Shown here piece after piece: positions 50,566 to 55,176 of a DNA stretch of 55,176 nt. The position numbers and the translations under genes were made by a program. The notes beneath the pieces were generated by a model that was given only the letters and a program-made list of their open reading frames with translations, was not told where the DNA came from and did no database searches. The number at the start of each line of letters is the position of its first letter. The stretch's first letter is position 1. This DNA is from Spirochaetaceae bacterium (GTDB taxonomy: Bacteria > Spirochaetota > Spirochaetia > Treponematales > Rectinemataceae). Location of the stretch: the NCBI GenBank assembly GCA_025358255.1, contig JANYKC010000071.1, forward strand, positions 1 through 55,176, given 5' to 3'.

Positions 50566-50957
50566 ATGGCCGCAGCATGCTCGGCAAGGTGGATGACCAT
50601 GGAAACCATCGTGCGCAAGGGCGGCGTCGCTGCATTCGCGGCCGATGCGATCGTCAACGCGGCGAACTCCAGCCTCCTGGGCAAGGGCGGCGTGGTCGGT
50701 GCCATCCATAGGGCCGCTGGCCCAAGCCTCCTCGAGGAGTGCAAGGCCCTCGCCAAGGCCCAAGGCGGCTGGCCGGCGGGCCAGGCAGTCATCACCTCCG
50801 GCGGCCGGCTCCCCGCGAGATACGTGATCCGCACGATCGGCCCGTCCGGCATGGCGGCGACAAGGGCGGAGCGGCTCATTATTATGTGCTGGGAGGCGGA
50901 GAATTTCCGGCAGCACAAGGAAGGGCTCGAATAGACGCGCCAGTCCAGTTCGGGTAG
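50566..50957 (+). pseudogene. decayed macro-domain (ADP-ribosyl hydrolase) gene
   Basis: From ATG 50566 the frame encodes [40 protein letters not shown] and [10 protein letters not shown], a macro domain as far as about residue 92. The homologous sequence then continues in another frame ([13 protein letters not shown] at about 50845-50880), and the C-terminal half is missing. The usual GGGGVDGAIH loop reads [10 protein letters not shown]. It is a frameshifted and truncated remnant. It still has a TAGACT -10-like box seven bases before the ATG. Confidence 0.75.
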
Positions 50958-50980
50958 ACTCTCCTTGAAAGGCGGTGGAT

Positions 50981-51379
50981 ATGCCCGAAAAGCTCGAACT
51001 CTCGGTTTTCCTGCCATCCAGCCCCGAAAGCCTGTGCGGAGCCTGGCTCGACAGCGAAGGGCATTCCGCCTTCACCGGGAGCGAGGCTAGGGTCGATCCG
51101 AAGGTCGGAGGCGTTTTCAGCGCCTGGGATGGCTACATCAGCGGCCGGACCCTCGAAATCGACGCGGGGAAGAGGATACTCCAGTCCTGGCGGACGACGG
51201 ACTTTCCGGAAGGCTCTCCGGATTCGATGCTGGAGATCCGCTTCAAGGCGAAGAAGGGCGGCACCGAGCTCGTCCTTGTCCATACGCTGATCCCAGGCGG
51301 ACAGGCCGCCGACTATGAAAAGGGCTGGAAGGACCATTATTTCGATCCGATGAAAGACTGGCTGTCCCGGCAGGAATGA
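50981..51379 (+). CDS. AHSA1/SRPBCC-family protein
   Basis: 132 residues. A helix-grip fold pattern: ELSVFLPSSPESLCGAWLDS at the N-terminus, ISGRTLEIDAGKRILQSWRT in the middle, TELVLVHTLIPGGQAADYEK and a C-terminal helix ending DPMKDWLSRQE. This is the activator-of-Hsp90-homologue-type SRPBCC family, which binds unknown ligands. A TAGACG-N17-TAGACT promoter (50932-50960) and a GGCGGTGG site precede it. Confidence 0.85.
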   Translation: MPEKLELSVFLPSSPESLCGAWLDSEGHSAFTGSEARVDPKVGGVFSAWDGYISGRTLEIDAGKRILQSWRTTDFPEGSPDSMLEIRFKAKKGGTELVLVHTLIPGGQAADYEKGWKDHYFDPMKDWLSRQE

Positions 51380-51427
51380 CCGCCGCCCCGCCCCAGCCGG
51401 CCAAATCCAAGACAATTGTGAGGGTTT

Positions 51428-52333
51428 ATGCCCCTGTCCCTGCGAGGCCGCCTGATCCGCTCGATGTTGAAGATGACGATACGGGACCGCGAGGCCGGCA
51501 TCGCGGAGCTGCGGGCCGGCGGTGGCCTCGGGTCCATGCCGGAAAAAATGGTCCTCAAGGGGGCCAGGATCGAGGAGGCCAGGCTCGACGGGATCCCCGC
51601 CGAATGGGTGGTCCCTCCTCGCCGCATCGAGGGCAAGGCCATCCTCCACCTGCACGGGGGCGGTTACATATCAGGCTCAGCCAGGTCCTACCATGCGCTG
51701 ACGGCCGCGCTGGCGAATTGCGCTTCCTCGAAGGTTGTTGTCCCCGACTATCGACTGGCGCCTGAGCATCCTTTCCCCGCCGCGCTCGAGGATTGCCTCA
51801 AGGCGTGGAGGGCCCTGGAAAGCCTCGGATACAAAGCGGAAAACCTCATCATTTCAGGCGATTCCGCCGGTGGCGGCCTCGCCCTGGCCACGGTGATGGC
51901 GCTTCGCGACGCGGGGGAGAGGCTCCCCGCCGCGGTGTTCTGCATGTCGCCTTGGACCGACCTGCGCCTCAAGAACCCTTCCTGCGTGGCCAAGGCCAAG
52001 GCGGAAGCCCTGCTCCGTGCCCACCGTCTCGGCGAATGGGCCTCCCATTACGCCGGCGGCGCAGACCTGGATGATCCGGGCTTGTCACCGATCAACGGCG
52101 ACTTCCATGGACTGCCGCCCATGCTGGTCCAGGTCGGGAGCGAGGAAATCCTCCTCGACGATGCCATCCTGCTCGCGCAAAAAGCCTCCTCCGCGGGAGT
52201 CGCGGTCGAGCTCAGGGTCTGGCCGGGGCTTTGGCATGTGTGGCAGATCCTCGGTGACCTCGTACCCGAGAGCAGGGCGACCTTCGCGGAAGCTGCCTTG
52301 TTCATCCAATCCTTTTTCGGGCAGGCAAAGTAG
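51428..52333 (+). CDS. alpha/beta hydrolase, hormone-sensitive-lipase type esterase
   Basis: 301 residues. The oxyanion motif ILHLHGGGYISGS, the nucleophile elbow SGDSAGGGLALA and the late Asp and His (EEILLDDAILLA; WPGLWHVWQ) give the HSL/GDSAG family (arylesterases, acetyl-hydrolases). An N-terminal cap region precedes. No signal peptide, so it is probably a cytoplasmic esterase of short-chain esters. Preceded by GTGAGGG. Separate from its neighbours by 48 bases upstream and a pseudogene downstream. Confidence 0.93.
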   Translation: MPLSLRGRLIRSMLKMTIRDREAGIAELRAGGGLGSMPEKMVLKGARIEEARLDGIPAEWVVPPRRIEGKAILHLHGGGYISGSARSYHALTAALANCASSKVVVPDYRLAPEHPFPAALEDCLKAWRALESLGYKAENLIISGDSAGGGLALATVMALRDAGERLPAAVFCMSPWTDLRLKNPSCVAKAKAEALLRAHRLGEWASHYAGGADLDDPGLSPINGDFHGLPPMLVQVGSEEILLDDAILLAQKASSAGVAVELRVWPGLWHVWQILGDLVPESRATFAEAALFIQSFFGQAK

Positions 52334-52505
52334 CCGCGCGACGAGGCTATGCGGTCCTCGTCGCCGGCACAGGCGAGGAGGCCTTGGCCCTGGCAAGCGC
52401 CGGGACGGCCATCGACCTTGTCCTCATGGACTTCGATTTCGGCAGGGGTATGGACGGCACCGAAACCGCCAGGCGCATCCTTGCGATCCGGGACCTGCCC
52501 TCCTG
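52334..52505 (+). pseudogene. receiver-domain fragment
   Basis: About 55 codons without a start encode RGYAVLVAGTGEEALALASA, DLVLMDFDFGRGMDGTETAR and RRILAIRDLP, the middle of a receiver domain with its phosphoacceptor aspartate (LMDFDF). Both ends are missing and the frame runs into unrelated sequence. It is the remains of a larger sensor-regulator gene. The rest of the gap to 52720 shows only a short hydrophobic frame (VLATGAIVLAGVGVLAG) and nothing assignable. Confidence 0.7.
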
Positions 52506-52720
52506 GTACTGGCGACCGGCGCCATCGTCCTTGCCGGCGTCGGCGTCCTTGCCGGGCAGGCGCTCTCGCTCGGATGGAAACGTGGAGCCGTGATCGGCTT
52601 GGGCTGCCGTGTCGGCCACCCATTCGCCTCGATCGCCACAAAGGGCATAATAGGTGGCATCGTCCAGGATGGGACGGTTCGGAGCCGCGTCGAGTCCCAG
52701 CTGACGGCGCACATCGGGGC

Positions 52721-53689
52721 TCAGGGCATGGCCGCCCGTGAGGCCATGTCGACCGAATCGAGCTCCGCGCGGCTGAGGGCAAAACCCATGGCACCCGCGG
52801 CTTCCGTCGCCTGTGAAGGCCTGGAGGCGCCGGGGATGGCGACGACAGTGTCTCCCCAGCGGCTCACGAGCCAATTGAGGGCCACCTGGCTTGCGGTCGC
52901 CCCATGGGCCGCGGCGACCCGCTTGAGCTCCTCGACGAGGGGCCTTGTCCTCTCTAGGGTTCCCGGGTTGATCGACCCCGACATCCGCCGCATCCTCGTC
53001 ACCGAGGCGATGGCTCCAGGATCGTCGTGGAAGCGTCCTGAAAGGACCCCTTGCGCCAAGGGCGAGTACGCGATGAGGGTCACGCCCAGGCGTTTCGCCA
53101 CCTCGAGGAGGCCGTTGGCCTCGATCGACCGGTCAAGGAGGCTGATGCGCACCTGGTTCGAAGCGAGGGGGATGCCTCTTTTGGCAAGGGCCGCGTGGGC
53201 CTTTTCCAGGTTGGCCGCGGTGAAGTTGCTTACGCCTACAGCCCGGACCTTGCCGGCTTGGACGAGATCGCCCATCGCGTTCATCTGCCGCTCCACCGAT
53301 GAGAGGCTGAAGGGCTGGTGGATCTGGTAGAGGTCGATGGGCCAAGGCGCCAGGCTTTCGAGCCTTTGCGCGATCGTGCGCGGGATGTTGCCCGCCGTCC
53401 GCGCCAAGGGCCACCATTTGGTCGCGATCCGCACTGTCCCCGGGCTCATCCCAAGTGCGCCCAAGGCCGCCGCAAGGCTCCTTTCGGAGTTGCCGCGGCC
53501 ATATGCCTCTGCCGTGTCGAACCAGTCTATCCCGCCGTCAAGGGCTGCCTTGACAACCGCCCTCGTCATGTCCTCGTCGAGGCTTTTCCAGAAGCCCCCG
53601 ACTAAGCCCTTCCCCTTCGAGAACTGCCAGGTGCCCAGTCCTATCGCGGTGATCTCGATCTCGCTTTTCCCGAGCCTTCGCTTGTCCAT
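52721..53689 (-). CDS. aldo/keto reductase
   Basis: 322 residues. The catalytic set is visible: WFDTAEAYGRGNSER (Asp, Tyr), RIATKWWPL (Lys) and YQIHQPF (His), with the NADP-binding end VVAIPGASRPSQATEAAGA. The TIM-barrel length is normal. Substrate unknown; it belongs to the general AKR11/AKR13-like oxidoreductases. A run of G (GGGGGG) lies ten bases before the ATG. No operon partner. Confidence 0.94.
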   Translation of the reverse strand: MDKRRLGKSEIEITAIGLGTWQFSKGKGLVGGFWKSLDEDMTRAVVKAALDGGIDWFDTAEAYGRGNSERSLAAALGALGMSPGTVRIATKWWPLARTAGNIPRTIAQRLESLAPWPIDLYQIHQPFSLSSVERQMNAMGDLVQAGKVRAVGVSNFTAANLEKAHAALAKRGIPLASNQVRISLLDRSIEANGLLEVAKRLGVTLIAYSPLAQGVLSGRFHDDPGAIASVTRMRRMSGSINPGTLERTRPLVEELKRVAAAHGATASQVALNWLVSRWGDTVVAIPGASRPSQATEAAGAMGFALSRAELDSVDMASRAAMP

Positions 53690-53821
53690 CCGTGACGCCC
53701 CCCGCCGGCATGGGAAAGCCAGCTAGCGCAAATATCCTCAAGTTGGCGATCAAAGGCAAGTTCCGCGACGCGCCTGACTCGTCGCCTCCACGGAAGGATC
53801 TTTTCCTTGGGGCTCGGTGCG

Positions 53822-54300
53822 TCAGCGCGGTCCGGGTCCGCGGGTGCATCTGATGCCTTGCAGGCTCGATGCAGGGGAGGCATCACTGAATGTCGCAAGG
53901 TCACGTCGCTGTACCTTCGCCGCGTTCACCACCCTTCTCGTGGTCGAATATGTCCTCGGGATGGTGACAAGCCTCCATGTGGAAATACCCGAAACCTTCG
54001 GCTGGTAGACCAGCGACGGCTTGCCGCCAACGCCCGGGTTTTCCCGTGCATAGGTCGTGTTGTAGTCATAACTGCGATCGGTCTCGGGCTTGACGACATA
54101 TATTCCATCAGGCAGCCTCGCGGCGAGATCCGGATCCATCGTCGTCTCTACGTGTCCGGTCGCGGCCGATACGGCGTCGGCTTAGGCCTGCCTCAGGTGG
54201 CTCCAGATAGGCAAGGCCTCAGGCCGCCCTCCGGCTTGAGGTCGAGCGCGAAGTGCTTGCCGTTCGCCGGCTTGGCGCGCAGGGCAGGGGACGCGGCGCA
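53822..54300 (-). pseudogene. decayed secreted protein, DUF2271-like
   Basis: Reading 5' to 3' on the minus strand, three pieces line up only across frames: CAASPALRAKPANGKHFALD (lipoprotein-like start), then after a frameshift LPIWSHLRQA, an in-frame TAA at 54182-54184, and ADAVSAATGHVETTMDPDL, LPDGIYVVKPETDRSYDYN and NPGVGGKPSLVYQPKV. The order DAVSAAT - LPDG-Y-V - SYDYN - GKPSLVY recalls DUF2271 periplasmic proteins. Frame breaks mark it as a pseudogene. An ATG at 54137-54139 leaves an open frame of 105 codons, but its start lies inside the domain. Confidence 0.5.
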
Positions 54301-54310
54301 TGAAAGGAAT

Positions 54311-54419
54311 AAGAGGTGCTCCCAAGATTGTTGGCTCGCCAAGGGACCCATGGCTTTTTGCCGTAGCCAAGGAAGGGACCGAGGCTGTCTTGCTCCAACA
54401 ATCTTGGTCGCACCCTCTT
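54311..54419. repeat. 108-bp foldback element with 24-bp inverted arms
   Basis: The left arm (54311-54334, containing CCAAGATTGTTGG) and the right arm (54395-54419, containing CCAACAATCTTGG) are inverted copies with two mismatches and one indel. The 60-base centre is not obviously coding. It lies immediately after the xdhC stop. It may be a MITE-like element or a degraded terminator-type hairpin; no clear target-site duplication is seen. Confidence 0.55.
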
Positions 54420-54424
54420 CCAGT

Positions 54425-55176
54425 CTATCCCCGGCGTACTGCCCGGGCCGCGGCCATGTCAGCCAGGCTTTTCGCGTTCCGCCGCACGGCTATCATCTCC
54501 CCGAGGATGCAGATCGCGATCTCCTCCGGCGTCTCCGCCTCGATGTCCAGGCCGATGGGGGCGAAAAAGGCGTCGATCCGCGCGGGATCGAGGCCCTCGT
54601 TCCGGAGTTGCTCGAAGATCAACTTGGTTTTCCTGCTCGAGCCGATCATGCCTGCATAGCGGTATTCGCGTCCAAGGAGGGCGCGGACCGACTCCAGGTC
54701 GTAGACATGGCCCCGCGTGAGGACCACCGCATAGGTGGCCGCGTCGAAGGGGAGGGTGGCGATGGCTTGGGCATAGCCCGAAAGGATGACCTTGACCCCT
54801 GGGGGGAAGCGTGCCGGATCGGCCATCTCCGGCCTGTCGTCCACGACGGCAATCGAAAAATCAAGGCCAAGCGCGACCTTGACCAAGGCCAGGCTCACAT
54901 GGCCCCCGCCCAGGATGACGAGCTTCTCCTCGGGGAAGACCGGGTCGTAGAAAAGCCTGCCTTCCTCGGCCAGGACTGGCTTGCCGCTGGCAAGCGCCTT
55001 CCTTGCCGCCTTCAGGTCGAGCCCCGCGGCTCCTCCATGGACCGTCCCCAGGGACTCGTCGAGGACCGTGACGTCCACGATTCGGGCGCCGCCGCGGTCC
55101 AAGGCGCCGCCGCGGTCCAAGGCGCCGCCGCGGTCCAAGGCGCCGCCGCGGTCCAAGGCGCCGCCGCGGTCCAAGG
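54425..55176 (-). CDS. xdhC: XdhC/CoxI-family molybdoenzyme maturation protein, 5'-truncated by the window edge
   Basis: About 250 residues are visible; the start lies beyond the right edge. The C-terminal Rossmann domain is complete: EEKLVILGGGHVSLALVKVA, FSIAVVDDRPEMADPARFP, VVLTRGHVYDLESVRALLG, YAGMIGSSRKTKLIFEQL and PIGLDIEAETPEEIAICIL. XdhC binds and sulfurates molybdenum cofactor for xanthine dehydrogenase-type enzymes. The visible N-terminus is five repeats of ALDRGG from an 18-bp tandem array that reaches the edge. Confidence 0.9.
   Translation of the reverse strand, partial: LDRGGALDRGGALDRGGALDRGGALDRGGARIVDVTVLDESLGTVHGGAAGLDLKAARKALASGKPVLAEEGRLFYDPVFPEEKLVILGGGHVSLALVKVALGLDFSIAVVDDRPEMADPARFPPGVKVILSGYAQAIATLPFDAATYAVVLTRGHVYDLESVRALLGREYRYAGMIGSSRKTKLIFEQLRNEGLDPARIDAFFAPIGLDIEAETPEEIAICILGEMIAVRRNAKSLADMAAARAVRRG
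55085..55174 (-). repeat. 5 x 18-bp perfect GC-rich tandem repeat in xdhC
   Basis: Five identical copies of GGCGCCGCCGCGGTCCAA (plus strand) run to the window edge and may continue. They encode repeated ALDRGG in the xdhC frame. Perfect identity suggests very recent expansion or ongoing length variation. Confidence 0.92.

Noticed and set aside
55085..55174. CRISPR array
   Set aside because: The repeat units are contiguous with no spacers and are in frame within xdhC; no cas genes are present.

Overview
The window is GC-rich DNA, densely coded on both strands, and appears to come from a chemotactic, probably anaerobic or microaerobic bacterium. A spirochaete (Spirochaetales/Treponemataceae-like) is the best guess. 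The clues are a fused ispDF gene directly downstream of carD (an arrangement I recall from treponemes), a FliG-like protein, a cheW-cheR-cheB-cheD-cheY-cheX set with several receptors, and an ankyrin protein. This is inference; no rRNA or other marker gene is present.

Layout. 1-8076 (+): a chemotaxis operon that enters from the left edge with a poly-HAMP receptor, then cheW, cheR, a ParA-like ATPase, a lipocalin-like protein, cheB, cheD, cheY and a CheX-like phosphatase; cheA is not in the window. 8070-10105 (-): a REC-CheC fusion translationally coupled to a PAS/HisKA_2 kinase. 10281-11702 (+): SnoaL-like protein and SDR. 11728-14455 (-): START-domain protein, CrtI-like oxidoreductase and a small membrane protein. 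14604-18318 (+): receptor and DHA2 exporter. 18546-21845 (-): a FliG/MotA-like hybrid, ECF sigma factor, azlCD and an HGSNAT-like membrane acyltransferase. 21992-24529 (-): a 5S-type carboxyltransferase and an IclR regulator. 25063-33834 (+): one ten-gene operon for a KorDABC-type 2-oxoacid:ferredoxin oxidoreductase, split methylmalonyl-CoA mutase, MeaB, epimerase, 12S-type carboxyltransferase, OadG-like subunit and biotin carrier, bounded by a sigma70 promoter and an intrinsic terminator. Together with the 5S gene it forms a propionyl-CoA/methylmalonyl-CoA (Wood-Werkman-type) module joined to succinyl-CoA formation. 34030-41496: polysaccharide deacetylase, an orphan small-RNA locus, TIR-like/ankyrin protein, degenerate GH31, a DMT-type carrier, ispDF/carD and a TVP38-like protein. 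41503-44337 (-): a 944-residue PHP-like membrane protein. 44.5-50.5 kb: decayed cyclase, hemerythrin-tagged receptor, PAS-GGDEF, ferritin-VIT1 iron transporter and a queuosine-precursor transporter with a candidate preQ1-I riboswitch. 50.5-55.2 kb: small enzymes mixed with pseudogenes, ending inside an XdhC gene whose N-terminus is a tandem repeat.

Four observations stand out. (1) A minus-strand locus at 34893-35035 with a perfect consensus promoter, two hairpins carrying C-rich (anti-Shine-Dalgarno) loops and an intrinsic terminator looks like an undescribed trans-acting sRNA. (2) A 210-residue protein appears to join a FliG C-terminal segment to a MotA cytoplasmic segment. (3) At least seven genes have a -10 box 6-8 nt before the ATG and no leader, suggesting that leaderless mRNAs are common here. 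(4) Four unrelated genes carry short GC-rich tandem repeats with a shared GCCGC-type core, one of which is out of frame and disrupts its gene.
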